From: an uncultured delta proteobacterium
GTDB taxonomy: Bacteria > Myxococcota_A > Polyangia > Polyangiales > Polyangiaceae
Length of the DNA: 64,000 bases
Reading direction: 5' to 3'
Assembly: GCA_903906315.1 (NCBI GenBank)
Contig: CAIVJW010000017.1
Span: forward strand, 1-64,000
Shown here in pieces: positions 23,515 to 32,833 of the stretch. The notes beneath the pieces are model-generated. The model was not told the origin of the DNA. It did not search any database and saw only the letters and a program-made list of their open reading frames with translations. Numbering within the stretch: position 1 is the first letter of the stretch; each line of letters begins with the position of its first letter. The position numbers and the translations under genes are program-made.

Positions 23515-26046
23515 CTACGTCGCGAGCTCGGCGATCGCCGCAAGCAGATCGACCGACCAGCGCGTCGCGTCCTCGCCCGGATCGCCTCCCGGCGGGCCGT
23601 AGGAGACCTCGACACGCGCGGGCCCGACGGCGCGCACGTAGACGCGGTGCCCGATGGCGTCCGCGCCGACGCGACACGAGGCGCGCATCACGCGCGGGTC
23701 GTCGGCGGCGACCTCGGGGTCGTCGGCGGCCACCATGTAGAGCACCTCGACGTCCGGCTTGGTGCACGGGCCGAGCTCGCGCCACACGTCGTAGTCGACC
23801 GTCGGGTCGAGCGCGTCGACCAGCTGGCCGTGGCGCCCGCGACCCACGCGGTAGCGGAACGAGTCGCGGGCCTCGACGCGGCGGCGGGCCCCGACGCGGT
23901 CGAGCCGCATCGCGAGGGCGCCGAGCGCGGTCGACGTCTTGACCGTGGGCGCGGCCATGTTGCCCTTGCCCGGCTCCTGGAAGCGGTGGAGCTTGACCTG
24001 CGCGGGCAAGGCCTTGGTGAGGCGATCGCCGAGCGTCGCGTGGAGCCCGAGCCGACCGCCGAGGAACACGTGCAGCCCGTCGTACGGGTCCGGCCCGCGG
24101 CCGATCTTCACGAGCGACGTCGAGAGCGCGCGCGTGATGCCCTCGACGCCCTCGGTGAGCCAGCCCGCGAGCGCCGAGGTCAGCCCCGGGCGATCGAGCT
24201 CGAGCGCGAGATCGCGAGGCACTCCGCCCTCGTCGCAGAGCGCGACCTTGGCCGGGAGACGGGCCGCGAGGTCGCCGACGAGCACCGGTCGGATCGCCTC
24301 CTTGAGGAGCATGGCGTTCGCGCGCGCCTCGGGCGAGATCGCGAGGAGATCGGCGCCGACGTCGGGGAGCGGCTCGTCGATGGGACGCTCGAACGGGATG
24401 CGCGCCGCGCGCAAGGCCTCGCCGTTCGCCTGGTAGACGCGATACGCGAGCCGGTGCAGGAGGCGCTCGCCGCCGATCGCGGGCAGGATCGTCGGCTCGA
24501 GGTACTCGACCGTCCGCTCGAAGCCGTCCTCGCGCTCGTCGGCGCGCGCCTGGCGGTAGACGCCGCAGACGATCGCCGTCTCGCTCGCGCCGGCGTCGAC
24601 GGTGCAGAACGGGACGGGGCCGTCCTTGGGCTGCACGGCGAACGCGCGGAACGCGTGCACGACGAAGGCGACCGCGGCAGGACCGCCATCGTGAACCTGG
24701 AGCGCGTCGAGGTCGTGGTACTCGACGAGCCCCGCGGGCAGGCTGCGGAAGAGGCCGCGCCGGAACGCGACGAGCACGCTCTGCCTCCGGTCGGACGGCC
24801 AGCCCGTCGGCATCGTCACGGTGTAGCGGAGCGCGATGCCACGCTGCCTGTGGTTGACGTGAAGTCCGACGTAATACGCGTAGATTTCGAGGGGATCGAG
24901 CGGGTCGTGCGCGCCGATGCCCTCCTCGTCGATGATGGGCGGCGCGGGCTTCTTGAGGACCTCGCTCGTGTCCGGGTCCTTGAGCCCGCGGAGGCGCACC
25001 GACTCCTTGCGCTCGATGCGCTCGCGCAGCCACGGCAGCTCCGTCAGCGTCGCGGCCGCGCGGGCGGGCAGATCGGCGCCCGGCTTCGTCCGACGCGCGC
25101 GAGCCTCGTGCCCGGCCACGACGTCCTCCCAGCGCGTCGTCGGCAGGATCACGCGATCGCGCCACGACTTGGCGGTGCGCGAGAGCGAGTCGAACGACAG
25201 CTCGGTCGGGTTCTCGTAGTCGGCCGGCACGGTCGCCGGCGCGGTGGATCCGACGCGCACGAACTCCGTCTGCGGCGACGAGAGGCCGCGCACCGCGACG
25301 ACCGTCGAGGAGGCGCCGAGGTCGATCGCGACCCAGCAGGGCTTCACGTCGAGGCGCGGGTTGCGCGGCTTGAGGTCGGGCGGCGGCGGGTCCTTCTCCG
25401 GGCGGCCAGCGCGGCGGTGGAGGCCGACCACCTTCTTCTCGCGGAGGATCGCGATCTTGGTCGGGCCGAGGAAGCGCGCGCCCGTCCAGAACCCGCGGCT
25501 CGGGTCCGTGAGCGTGGAGCCGGCAACCGGGTCGAGGTTGGCGACCACGAACGGGAAGAAATCCGCGAGCAGGTCGGGCGCGGTCACGCCGTCGTAGCGC
25601 TCCACCTTGATCGGAGGGCTGTAGTAGTCCTGCGGGCCGTTTCCGTAGATCTTCGGCGTGGACTGGATGAGCTTCAGGTAGGGCACCGGGCAGCTCACCT
25701 CGTCGAGGCGGAACTCCTGGTACGCCTTCGACGGGCTGACGAGGTTCTCCATCTCCGGGCCGATGCGCGGGACGCTCTCGCTCATCTCGGTGCCGAAGTA
25801 GAGGAACTTGGTCGCGGCGCCGCCGACGAACGCGCCGAGCCGAACCTCGTTGAAGCTGCCCTGGCCGGCGATCAGAGGCGGCAGCGCGATGCAGTAGTCG
25901 AGCACGATCGTGGTGCTCCACGGCTGCTCGAACAGGCGCGATTCCCAGTTCATCACGACGGTCGGGTAGCCCCGACCCTGGAGCGACACGACCTCTTCGG
26001 CCTGGCGCACCAGGACGGGGTCGATCGACAGCTCGTAGAGCGCCAT
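23515..26046 (-). CDS. Actin/Hsp70-superfamily ATPase with novel N-terminal domain
   Basis: This 843-residue protein has an N-terminal domain (about 1-215) matching nothing I recognise, rich in aromatic and Pro residues (NWESRLFEQPW, YLKLIQSTPKIYGNGPQDYY). A Pro-rich linker follows, then an ATPase of the actin/Hsp70 fold: phosphate-1 motif DLGASST (242-248), phosphate-2 motif DAGASET (484-490) and adenosine motif HVFLGGRLGLH (about 659-669). A beta-rich tail follows. It is much longer than FtsA or MreB and lacks the DnaK peptide-binding domain. TAACGT sits 11 nt before ATG 26046. It is probably cytoplasmic; substrates are unknown. Confidence 0.78.
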   Translation of the reverse strand: MALYELSIDPVLVRQAEEVVSLQGRGYPTVVMNWESRLFEQPWSTTIVLDYCIALPPLIAGQGSFNEVRLGAFVGGAATKFLYFGTEMSESVPRIGPEMENLVSPSKAYQEFRLDEVSCPVPYLKLIQSTPKIYGNGPQDYYSPPIKVERYDGVTAPDLLADFFPFVVANLDPVAGSTLTDPSRGFWTGARFLGPTKIAILREKKVVGLHRRAGRPEKDPPPPDLKPRNPRLDVKPCWVAIDLGASSTVVAVRGLSSPQTEFVRVGSTAPATVPADYENPTELSFDSLSRTAKSWRDRVILPTTRWEDVVAGHEARARRTKPGADLPARAAATLTELPWLRERIERKESVRLRGLKDPDTSEVLKKPAPPIIDEEGIGAHDPLDPLEIYAYYVGLHVNHRQRGIALRYTVTMPTGWPSDRRQSVLVAFRRGLFRSLPAGLVEYHDLDALQVHDGGPAAVAFVVHAFRAFAVQPKDGPVPFCTVDAGASETAIVCGVYRQARADEREDGFERTVEYLEPTILPAIGGERLLHRLAYRVYQANGEALRAARIPFERPIDEPLPDVGADLLAISPEARANAMLLKEAIRPVLVGDLAARLPAKVALCDEGGVPRDLALELDRPGLTSALAGWLTEGVEGITRALSTSLVKIGRGPDPYDGLHVFLGGRLGLHATLGDRLTKALPAQVKLHRFQEPGKGNMAAPTVKTSTALGALAMRLDRVGARRRVEARDSFRYRVGRGRHGQLVDALDPTVDYDVWRELGPCTKPDVEVLYMVAADDPEVAADDPRVMRASCRVGADAIGHRVYVRAVGPARVEVSYGPPGGDPGEDATRWSVDLLAAIAELAT

Positions 26047-26237
26047 ACGGGGGCGGGACGTTATCACGACGATCCCCGGTTTGAACGGAAACGAGGGGGC
26101 TGTCGAGCACGACCCCGGGGCGCCGGCCGGAGAAGCCCCGGCGACGGGCGCCGGATGGCCCGGCCGCCCGGGGTCCGCCGGGGGATACGGCGCGCCGGCC
26201 GACCGCAGCCACCCCCGCAGCCGCCCTGCCGGCCGCG

Positions 26238-27950
26238 TCAGCGAGGCCCGTCGGCGGACAGGTCCTTTCGCAGGTAGAGCTCGAGGTAGTACGACGTCAG
26301 CGTCTCGCCCGCCGCGTGCTGCCCGTCCCCGAGCGGCGCGTACGCCCCCGAGCCGTCGGGCGCGAGCCGATCGTAGTCGGGCCAGCGCGCCACGAAGCCG
26401 TAACGGTCGCGCATGCGCGGGTCGGCGAGCAGCGCGCGCGAGGCCCCGATCGGCCAGTACGCGAACGCCGGGCCGGGCCCCTTGTTCGGCCCCGGGCGGC
26501 GGGAAATGAGCACGATCGCGCCCGGATCGCGGCCGAATACGTAGTCGAGGTCGAGCACGCGATCGAGCAGGTTGCCCGGGCGGCGCGCGAGGACCGGGTC
26601 GGTCAAGCCGGACATGTCGAGCACCGGCAGGCCGGAGCGGTACCCGAGCTCGCCGATGTCGAGCGTCACGACGAGCGCGCTCGGCGGCAGGTGCGCGCCG
26701 AGCCACTCGCCGAGCGCCTGGCTGGAGTCGGCGATCACGCGCCTCCGCAGCTCCTCGAACGGGCGCACGCGGTCGCGCGAGTGGTCGATCCACTTCGCGC
26801 ACGCAAACCCCGCGACGATGAGCAGCGCGGCCTCGACCTCGAGGCCCGAGGAGCTCGGATCGCGACGCCGCATGCGCGAGGCCAGCACGCCCGCTCCGAG
26901 CGCTGCGCACACGTAGAAGAGCGGCAAATACGGCACGAGGTAGCGGTAGCCGATCATGAAGTCGGCGCCGCTCACGCCCAGCGTGACCGCCGCGAACAGC
27001 GCCGCGGCAACGACCACCCGCGAGGGGGCGTGCCGGCGGGCGCGCTCGACCGCGAAGAGCGCCGCGAGCGCCGTGAGGACGCCGAGCAGGTCGAGCCCCT
27101 TCGTGAAGAAGCCCCAGGCGTAGCTCGCGCGCGTGTCCATGCCCGGCGGGAGGGCCGCGCCGACCTTCGCGACGAAGGTGTTGGGGACGATCGCGCCGTA
27201 GTAGGCGAGGCGGAAGAGCGCGTGGGCGCCGACGATCGCGACGAACGGCGCGACGAAGCCGACGAGGTGCCGACGCCCGGCGGGCCCCGCCCCGCGAGCT
27301 GCGAGCGCGACCAGCGCGGCGAGGACGACGAAGGCGCCGATGGCCTCGGGTCGCGTGAGCGCCGCGGCCGCCAGCACGACGGACGCCCCGCGCAGGCGCC
27401 GATCACCGAGCTCGAGCACGAGCAGCGCGACGCCGATCGTGAGCAGCGCCGAGAAGAAGATCGTCTCGAGCCCGGTGACCGAGTTGACGACGAACGCCCA
27501 GTTGCCCGCGAGCAGGACCGGCGGGACGAGCGGCAAGATGCGGGCGCGCGGCTCGAAGTGGCGGACCAGGAGGAAGCTCGCGCCGATCGCGGCGCAGCCT
27601 GCCCCCACGGACAGCGCGCGGGCGACGGCGACCGGGTCGGCGGCCTTCGAGATCGCGAACGGCACCGCGAGCAGCACGGTCCAGAGGAAGTTCGTGTAGC
27701 CCTCGACGCGCTCGCCCGGGTTCCACACGAGCCCGCGCCCCTCGGCGAGGTTGCGCGCGTACCGGAAGGAGATGAATGCGTCGTCCTGGAACCGCGCGTC
27801 GAGGTGCCGCGCGTGGACCACGTAGCCGACGACGGCCGCCGCGAGCGCGGCGAGCTGGAGCGCGAGCACGAGGCGCGGGGGCAGCGCCGGGGTCGTCGTC
27901 TCGCGCGGCTGGCGCGCCCCCTCCACCGCTCGCTTCGGCCGTCTGCGCAT
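26238..27950 (-). CDS. GT-C-type polytopic membrane glycosyltransferase-like protein
   Basis: This 570-residue protein has about ten hydrophobic segments. The first loop reads [15 protein letters not shown]...[12 protein letters not shown], the acidic catalytic loop typical of dolichyl/undecaprenyl-phosphate-sugar-dependent GT-C enzymes (ArnT/PMT-like). The C-terminal region (about 440-570) is soluble and would face the periplasm. The likely job is transfer of a sugar to an envelope glycan or lipid; acceptor unknown. ATG 27950 was chosen because the longer frame runs into the terminator and tRNA. Confidence 0.75.
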   Translation of the reverse strand: MRRRPKRAVEGARQPRETTTPALPPRLVLALQLAALAAAVVGYVVHARHLDARFQDDAFISFRYARNLAEGRGLVWNPGERVEGYTNFLWTVLLAVPFAISKAADPVAVARALSVGAGCAAIGASFLLVRHFEPRARILPLVPPVLLAGNWAFVVNSVTGLETIFFSALLTIGVALLVLELGDRRLRGASVVLAAAALTRPEAIGAFVVLAALVALAARGAGPAGRRHLVGFVAPFVAIVGAHALFRLAYYGAIVPNTFVAKVGAALPPGMDTRASYAWGFFTKGLDLLGVLTALAALFAVERARRHAPSRVVVAAALFAAVTLGVSGADFMIGYRYLVPYLPLFYVCAALGAGVLASRMRRRDPSSSGLEVEAALLIVAGFACAKWIDHSRDRVRPFEELRRRVIADSSQALGEWLGAHLPPSALVVTLDIGELGYRSGLPVLDMSGLTDPVLARRPGNLLDRVLDLDYVFGRDPGAIVLISRRPGPNKGPGPAFAYWPIGASRALLADPRMRDRYGFVARWPDYDRLAPDGSGAYAPLGDGQHAAGETLTSYYLELYLRKDLSADGPR

Positions 27951-28003
27951 GACCGGCTGGCTTAGCCGATCAGGAACCGCCCCGAATAGGGCAACCGAGC
28001 CCC

Positions 28004-28043
28004 GAAAAAACAAAGGCCCCGAACCACTTGGATTCAGGGCCTT
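28004..28043 (-). terminator. Intrinsic terminator of tRNA-Gly
   Basis: On the minus strand, AAGGCCC (28043-28037) pairs with GGGCCTT (28019-28013) across an 18-nt loop, and the stem is followed by TGTTTTTT (plus-strand AAAAAACA). This is a classical stem plus U-tract directly downstream of the tRNA. Confidence 0.85.
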
Positions 28044-28050
28044 CACCGGA

Positions 28051-28122
28051 GCGGGACACGAGGTTCGAACTCGCGACCCTCAGCTTGGGAAGCTGATGCT
28101 CTACCAACTGAGCTAGTCCCGC
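28051..28122 (-). tRNA. tRNA-Gly (anticodon CCC)
   Basis: The minus strand gives a complete 72-nt cloverleaf. Acceptor arms are GCGGGAC and GTCCCGC. The D-arm is GCTC-AGTTGGTA-GAGC, the anticodon stem is TCAGC/GCTGA around the loop TTCCCAA (anticodon CCC), and the T-arm carries TTCGAAC. The CCA end is not encoded. A terminator follows at once, so it is likely transcribed alone. Confidence 0.97.
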
Positions 28123-28215
28123 GCGGGTGATGACCTTCTAGCCAATCCTGGCGCGCAGGGCAACAGCTCCGCGCACGCGACCGAACGATCGCGTTCGCGC
28201 CGCCCCGGGGGACCG

Positions 28216-28722
28216 TCAGGCGCCGTCGTCGCCGACGACGAGCGGCTCGCCCGGAAGCCTCGAGGCCCTGCCCGCCGGAGCCGCGAGCGCGGCGCACGCC
28301 TCGCACGCGGACGCGATGGCGCGGGCGATCTCGGCCGAGCTCGCCTCCGGTGAGACCCAGGGCAGCGCGCGAAGCTCGACCGCGCTCGGCGGCAGCCAGC
28401 GGAGGCTGCGCGTGACGAGCACGACCGGGCGGCGCTCGCGCGCGATCTCCTGGGCGAGCCGGACGCCCCCGATCGGGGCGGGCGGCAGGTCGAGGCAGAC
28501 CAGACTGACGTCGACAGGCAGCGCGTGCCCCGCCGTGCGGGCGTACTCCGCCGAGGGGGCGTCGAAGATCTCGACGTCGGCGAAGGCCGCGCGCAGGGCG
28601 ATGCATAGGGCATCGCACGTGCGCGTCGACGGGTCGTGCGCAAGTAGCACCCCCACCCGCGCGACCCGGGTTCCCGAGCGATTGGCGGTCCCGCGTGCGT
28701 CCGAGCGACTATGAATGGGCAT
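28216..28722 (-). CDS. Receiver-like small protein
   Basis: This 168-residue protein has no signal peptide. After a short basic N-terminus it reads RVGVLLAHDPSTRTCDALCIALRAAFADVEIFDAPS, then VDVSLVCLDLPP and RRPVVLVTRSLRWLPP. That order of strands and helices recalls a CheY-like receiver fold, with the aspartate of CLDLPP at the usual phosphorylation site and a Thr in VTR. The C-terminal helix is Ala-rich. ATG 28722 was chosen for AGGAG about 8 nt upstream. It may be an atypical response regulator; there is no histidine kinase nearby. Confidence 0.65.
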   Translation of the reverse strand: MPIHSRSDARGTANRSGTRVARVGVLLAHDPSTRTCDALCIALRAAFADVEIFDAPSAEYARTAGHALPVDVSLVCLDLPPAPIGGVRLAQEIARERRPVVLVTRSLRWLPPSAVELRALPWVSPEASSAEIARAIASACEACAALAAPAGRASRLPGEPLVVGDDGA

Positions 28723-28769
28723 CCTCACGACTCCTGTCGGGTGAAGCTCGGCCGCATGGCGAGCACCCC

Positions 28770-28825
28770 TTGAGCCCGTTTCGGGGGGCAACTATACGCA
28801 TCCATCCGCGGGCCCGAAAGGGCCC
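28770..28825. promoter_or_regulatory. Divergent promoter region with GNRA-loop hairpin
   Basis: On the plus strand, TTGAGC (28770-28775) and TATACG (28793-28798) are spaced 17 nt, pointing to the 87-residue gene at 28876. The same A/T patch read on the minus strand gives TATAGT (28796-28791), facing the receiver-like gene. In the plus-strand leader, GGGCCC-GAAA-GGGCCC (28810-28825) forms a hairpin with a GNRA tetraloop. Confidence 0.5.
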
Positions 28826-28875
28826 ACCGCACGCAGGCGCACAGATGGCGCCCACCAGGAAGGGACACGGACCAC

Positions 28876-29139
28876 ATGCGACGCTTCACCATCAGCTCCC
28901 GCTGCGAGTGCCAGGCGCGGCTCGGGGCGTTCCTCGACGAGAAGCGCCTCGTGATGGGCGGGGCCGCCACCCGCCACGGCGTGACCGAACGGGCACCGGC
29001 GCACAGCATCGGCGCGGCGTCCGAGCGCTTCGAGGTCGGCTGGCTGTGCCCGTTCTGCGGCCGGAACACGGTCCGTTCGTTCGACGCGGGCTCGCTCGTG
29101 GCCGCGCCCGAGGGCGCGGACGACGTCCGGACCCCATAG
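28876..29139 (+). CDS. Small zinc-finger-like hypothetical protein
   Basis: This 87-residue cytoplasmic protein carries CEC near the N-terminus (SSRCECQARLG) and CPFCGRNTVRSFD near residue 60, a likely zinc-binding knuckle. AGGAAGGG lies 9-18 nt upstream of the ATG. It is transcribed divergently from the receiver-like gene, probably from the TTGAGC/TATACG promoter with a leader of about 70 nt containing a hairpin. Its family is unknown; a nucleic-acid-binding or regulatory role is possible. Confidence 0.68.
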   Translation: MRRFTISSRCECQARLGAFLDEKRLVMGGAATRHGVTERAPAHSIGAASERFEVGWLCPFCGRNTVRSFDAGSLVAAPEGADDVRTP

Positions 29140-29159
29140 CCGACAACGTGCCGGCTGCG

Positions 29160-29226
29160 GGGCGGGCCTGCCGCGATGCCGGCCCGCCCGCACAACCGGA
29201 GCCCCGCGCCGCCTATTCCGGGGCTC
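29160..29226. terminator. Two hairpins between convergent genes
   Basis: GGGCGGGCC (29160-29168) pairs with GGCCCGCCC (29181-29189), and GAGCCCC (29199-29205) pairs with GGGGCTC (29220-29226). They lie between the converging ends of the 87-residue gene and the TPR-like gene. Neither has a U-tract, so termination is only inferred. Confidence 0.4.
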
Positions 29227-29271
29227 GATCCGCTTTCCGCGCCGCGACCGACGCGCCCGTGGCGGCGAGCG

Positions 29272-29622
29272 TCACGCCGCTGCCGCCTTCGCGCGATCGA
29301 TCACCCGCTGCGTCGCGGCCGCTCGACCCGACTCGCCGGCCCGGGCGCGCAGCCACCGGGCATGGCGGAGCGCGCCCTCGGCCTCGGCCCGGTGCCCCGT
29401 GCGGAGCAGCAGCGCGCCGAGCAGCGTGAACGACCTGGCCCGTCGGTCGTCGAGCGCGCACGCCTGCCGAAGGACGACGACCGCGCGACGGAGCTCGCCC
29501 CGGCGGCGCAGTCGCCGCGATCGGACGACCAGGGCCTCGACGGGGTCGGGGGCCGACAGGACCGCCAGGCGCATCGAGCGCGCGTCGTGGCTGCGTGCCA
29601 GCGGTCGTCGCCTGCGGCTCAT
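29272..29622 (-). CDS. Small TPR-like protein
   Basis: This 116-residue protein has a basic start followed by helical TPR-like pairs (ALVVRSRRLRRRGELRRAVVVLRQACALD, ARSFTLLGALLLRTGHRAEAEGALRHARWL). There is room for about two TPR units. There is no signal peptide. AAGGGGG precedes the ATG at 29622. It probably mediates a protein contact, but no partner can be named from context. Confidence 0.65.
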   Translation of the reverse strand: MSRRRRPLARSHDARSMRLAVLSAPDPVEALVVRSRRLRRRGELRRAVVVLRQACALDDRRARSFTLLGALLLRTGHRAEAEGALRHARWLRARAGESGRAAATQRVIDRAKAAAA

Positions 29623-29745
29623 CGTGGCCCCCTTCCCAGAACCGGCCTCCTGCGTGCGGGAAACGCGGGAGGCGGGCCAACGTTTCGCTGGCCCGTCGGC
29701 GCCCAGAGGCGGCGTCCAGGGGAGACGACGAGCGTCGCGAACGGC

Positions 29746-30345
29746 CTATTCGCCCATCGTCCGGAAGACCCAGTCCCAGAGCGGCGAGGACACCCCCCAC
29801 CGCGCGTTCTCCCCGGTGTGGTGGTGGATCATGTGGTTGCGCTTGAGCCACTTGCCCCACCGGGAGCTCATCCGGAAGTGGTGGAGAGCATAGTGCATGC
29901 CGTCGTACGTCAAGTACCCGAGGCCGAAGCCGATGAAGAGCGGATCGACGTAGGGGCGCCCGAAAGCGACCAGGAACAGCGCGTAGAAGAGCGAGCCGAG
30001 AGGCACGCTCGCGCCGAGGGGCATGACAAGGCGATCCGCGTCCTGAGGGAAGTCGTGGTGGACGCCGTGGAGCACGAAGTACATGCGCCGCTGCCACGGG
30101 CGCGGCCCGACGTAGTGGAACAGGTAACGATGCAGGAAGTACTCGGTCAGCGTCCAGACGATGAGGCCGGCGAACGCGAGGCCGAGGCCCGTCCCGATGC
30201 CGACGCCGTTCGCGGCCGCGCGGTAGCCCAGGTACGCGAGCACCGGCAGCCAGAAGAAGAGCGGAGTCGCGGGGTGGATTCGCGAGAACCGCTCGATGAT
30301 CGGCGTCTCGAACATCTGGCACGTGGCTGGGCGCGTCGCGGACAT
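29746..30345 (-). CDS. Fatty acid hydroxylase superfamily membrane protein
   Basis: This 199-residue protein has three or four transmembrane segments and a full set of di-iron histidine motifs: EYFLHRYLFH, HGVHHDFP, MHYALHH and RNHMIHHH. This is the pattern of FA2H/Scs7-type fatty acid 2-hydroxylases and sterol desaturase relatives. It probably hydroxylates an acyl chain of a membrane lipid, perhaps a sphingolipid or lipid A-type lipid. A second ATG at 30315 is possible; GCTAAGCG lies 7 nt before the first ATG. Confidence 0.88.
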   Translation of the reverse strand: MSATRPATCQMFETPIIERFSRIHPATPLFFWLPVLAYLGYRAAANGVGIGTGLGLAFAGLIVWTLTEYFLHRYLFHYVGPRPWQRRMYFVLHGVHHDFPQDADRLVMPLGASVPLGSLFYALFLVAFGRPYVDPLFIGFGLGYLTYDGMHYALHHFRMSSRWGKWLKRNHMIHHHTGENARWGVSSPLWDWVFRTMGE

Positions 30346-30450
30346 GGGCCCTCGCTTAGCGCAAGTGCCCCGGTCGTACCAGGGGCCGCAGGTCGCGCGG
30401 CCGGAAACGCAGGCGGTGCGGCCTCCCGGCGAGCACCGGCCGCGCGCCGG

Positions 30451-31092
30451 TCACTTCACGCGCACGGACAGTATCGGCCGCGTCGTCGAGAGCGGCACGA
30501 GGACGCGCTCGCAGATCGCGCGGACCCGGGCGAACCGCTGGTGATTGCTGCGGGCCGGGTTCAGCTTCGAGTCGATCACGCCGATGCGGACCTCGAGCAC
30601 GCGCTCCTCCTCGCCGATGCTCATCACGAAGACGTCCGGGCTCACCGCGTCGAGCAGGGCGTTGGTCGCCTCGCGTGAAGGCGGCCAGTCCGACGCCGGG
30701 GCGGGATCGGCCGGATCGGCGAAGCGCACCTCGAGCTCGGAGCCGATGCCGTTGAGCAGGGCGTTGACGTTTTCGAGTGGGAAAGGCAGTCCCGCCAGCC
30801 AGGCGATCACGCGCGCGCGGGCGCCGATCAGCGCGAGGCTGGAGACGACCACGACAAGGAGCGGAGCGAAGGAGAGCAACCCCAGCGAACGAACGACGTC
30901 GGGGGCAGCGTCGCGGCTACGGGCGACCAGGTAGGCGACGAAGAAGATCGCCGTCGGCACGCCCGCCGACGCGGGGTCGCCGAGGACGCCGAACGGCGAC
31001 GTGCTTGCGTTCATCAGCCGCGAGAAGCGGGCGGCGATCGCCTGCGCGGCGCGGTCGCGGCCCACGCCGACGAGCGCGGGGGCGTCAGGCAT
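30451..31092 (-). CDS. Membrane protein co-encoded with Ser/Thr kinase
   Basis: This 213-residue protein has two transmembrane segments (TAIFFVAYLVARS, LGLLSFAPLLVVVVSSLALIG) followed by a soluble C-terminal domain of about 110 residues (VFVMSIGEEERVLEVRIGVIDSKLNP). No family was recognised. It overlaps the end of the kinase gene by 8 nt, so it is probably its membrane partner or substrate. An ACCGGC/GCCGGT hairpin abuts its stop codon. Confidence 0.72.
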   Translation of the reverse strand: MPDAPALVGVGRDRAAQAIAARFSRLMNASTSPFGVLGDPASAGVPTAIFFVAYLVARSRDAAPDVVRSLGLLSFAPLLVVVVSSLALIGARARVIAWLAGLPFPLENVNALLNGIGSELEVRFADPADPAPASDWPPSREATNALLDAVSPDVFVMSIGEEERVLEVRIGVIDSKLNPARSNHQRFARVRAICERVLVPLSTTRPILSVRVK

Positions 31093-32827
31093 CGCGGTCC
31101 CCCAGGAGGCGCCAGAACGCCATCGCGACGCCGACGACCGCCAGCGGCGCCGCGACCCAGAGGGGCCGCACGCCCTCGATGCGCAGCAGCTGGCCCTGCG
31201 TGTTGGCGACGAACAGGTCGACCATCGCGATCGCGACGGCGATGCCGACGATGAGGAGCGGCCCGCGGAGGCGGTCGCGGATCTCGGCCATGTCCTGGCT
31301 GGTGTCCACCGACGGCTCCGGGTAGCGGCCCGGCGGCGGGCGACGGCGGGTCGAGGGCGACGTATCGAAAGGAACCGGAGCGACGTGCCGCCCGGGCGGG
31401 CGCGCAACCACGAAGGCAGGGTTGTTGCGGGCCAGATCGATCTCGGCGCCGAAGGGCTCGACGTCGTCGAACGGGTCGAGCGTGGCGGGGACCGCGAGCT
31501 GCCGACCGGAGCGCGGCGCGGCCCCTCTGGACGGAGGCGGTGGATCGGGTGGCGGCCTCTGCTTCTCGGCAACGAGGGTGGGGATTCGGGGGCCTGGAGC
31601 CTGCGTCTCCGCCTCGCCGGATCGCTGCGTCGCCGCATCGACCGTGATCGCCCCCGCGAGGCCTTCAAGGCCCGGCCGCGACGGGCCGGGACCCTGCGCG
31701 CGCCGAGGCTCGAGCGTCGGGATCTCGCGGCCGACGGGCGGCGCGGGCGCGGGCGCTGGGGGAGCCGGGCGCGCCGCCGCGGCGGGGGCAGCGATCAAGC
31801 CCCCGGGCTGCGTCATCGGGCCCGGGGGGTCCGAGGGCATCGGGCTCGTGGGATCGCGGCGGCCATCGCGAGACACGAACGAGGACGACATGCCGAGGGC
31901 CGCCTCGAGCTCCCCCCAGAAGGTCTCGAGGTCCTTCGTGCGGTTGCGAGGGTCGACCGCGAGCGCACGCTCGAAGACGCGCTCGATGTCATCCGACACC
32001 GAGACGCCCTCGTTGCGAGGCGTCGGCCGCCGGTGCTCGTCGAGCGCCGTGCCCATCATGGCCGGGATCTCGCCGTCGATCGGCGTGTGACCGCAGAGCG
32101 CTTCGACCATCGTGATCGCCAGGCCCCAGACGTCGGTCCACGGCCCGGTCTGCCCGTAGCGCTTGGGCACCCACTGCTCCGGCGCGCCGTACGCCGGGGT
32201 GAACGCGTTGAGCCCCTCGCCTGCCGTCACGCGGCCCGCCATCTGCGTGGCGACGCTCTTCGTGCGGGCGATGCCGAAATCGAGGATCTTCACCTTCTCG
32301 ACGCCGTTGACGATCGAGATGAAGATGTTCTCCGGCTTCAGATCGCGGTGGATGATGGACACCGCGCCCTCGGGCCCCTGAAAGTGGTGCGCGCGGGCGA
32401 GCGCGTGGGCGATCGGGCGGAGCGTCTTGACCAGCTTGTGCATGGACATCGGCTGCCCGGAGCCGCGGCGCCGCGCGAGGATCTGGTCGAACGGCTCGCC
32501 CTCGAGCCACTCGAGCGCGAGGAACGGCGCCACGTTGCCGTCCGCCTGGTGAAGGACGTCCACGTGCAGCGGCCGCACGACCTCGGGGATCATGGCCGAG
32601 AGGCGGAAGAGCATCTCCGCCTCCTCGCTGAACTTCTCGAGGAAGGTGCGCCGCTGGTCCGGCGTCATCGCCGTGGGCACCTTGAGGACCTTGATGGCCA
32701 CCGGCGCGCGGAAGCCCCCGTGCAGCGCGCGGTAGACGACCCCGAACCCGCCCTCGGCGACGACGCGTTCGACGTGGAAGTTGCCGGCGACCGTGGTGCC
32801 GACGATGCCGAAGACGTCTTCCGCCAT
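31085..32827 (-). CDS. Ser/Thr protein kinase (PknB/Stk type)
   Basis: This 580-residue protein has an N-terminal kinase domain with every key element: glycine loop AEGGFGVVY (about 24-32), Lys46 in VAIKVLK, HRDLKPEN (160-167), DFG (183-185) and APE (215-217). A long Pro-rich linker separates it from two C-terminal transmembrane segments (LLIVGIAVAIAMVDLFVA, LWVAAPLAVVGVAMAFW). There is no extracellular sensor, so signals must come through the linker or the membrane partner encoded next. A 16-bp inverted repeat overlaps its -10 region. Confidence 0.93.
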   Translation of the reverse strand: MAEDVFGIVGTTVAGNFHVERVVAEGGFGVVYRALHGGFRAPVAIKVLKVPTAMTPDQRRTFLEKFSEEAEMLFRLSAMIPEVVRPLHVDVLHQADGNVAPFLALEWLEGEPFDQILARRRGSGQPMSMHKLVKTLRPIAHALARAHHFQGPEGAVSIIHRDLKPENIFISIVNGVEKVKILDFGIARTKSVATQMAGRVTAGEGLNAFTPAYGAPEQWVPKRYGQTGPWTDVWGLAITMVEALCGHTPIDGEIPAMMGTALDEHRRPTPRNEGVSVSDDIERVFERALAVDPRNRTKDLETFWGELEAALGMSSSFVSRDGRRDPTSPMPSDPPGPMTQPGGLIAAPAAAARPAPPAPAPAPPVGREIPTLEPRRAQGPGPSRPGLEGLAGAITVDAATQRSGEAETQAPGPRIPTLVAEKQRPPPDPPPPSRGAAPRSGRQLAVPATLDPFDDVEPFGAEIDLARNNPAFVVARPPGRHVAPVPFDTSPSTRRRPPPGRYPEPSVDTSQDMAEIRDRLRGPLLIVGIAVAIAMVDLFVANTQGQLLRIEGVRPLWVAAPLAVVGVAMAFWRLLGDRDA

Positions 32828-32833
32828 GAAGCA

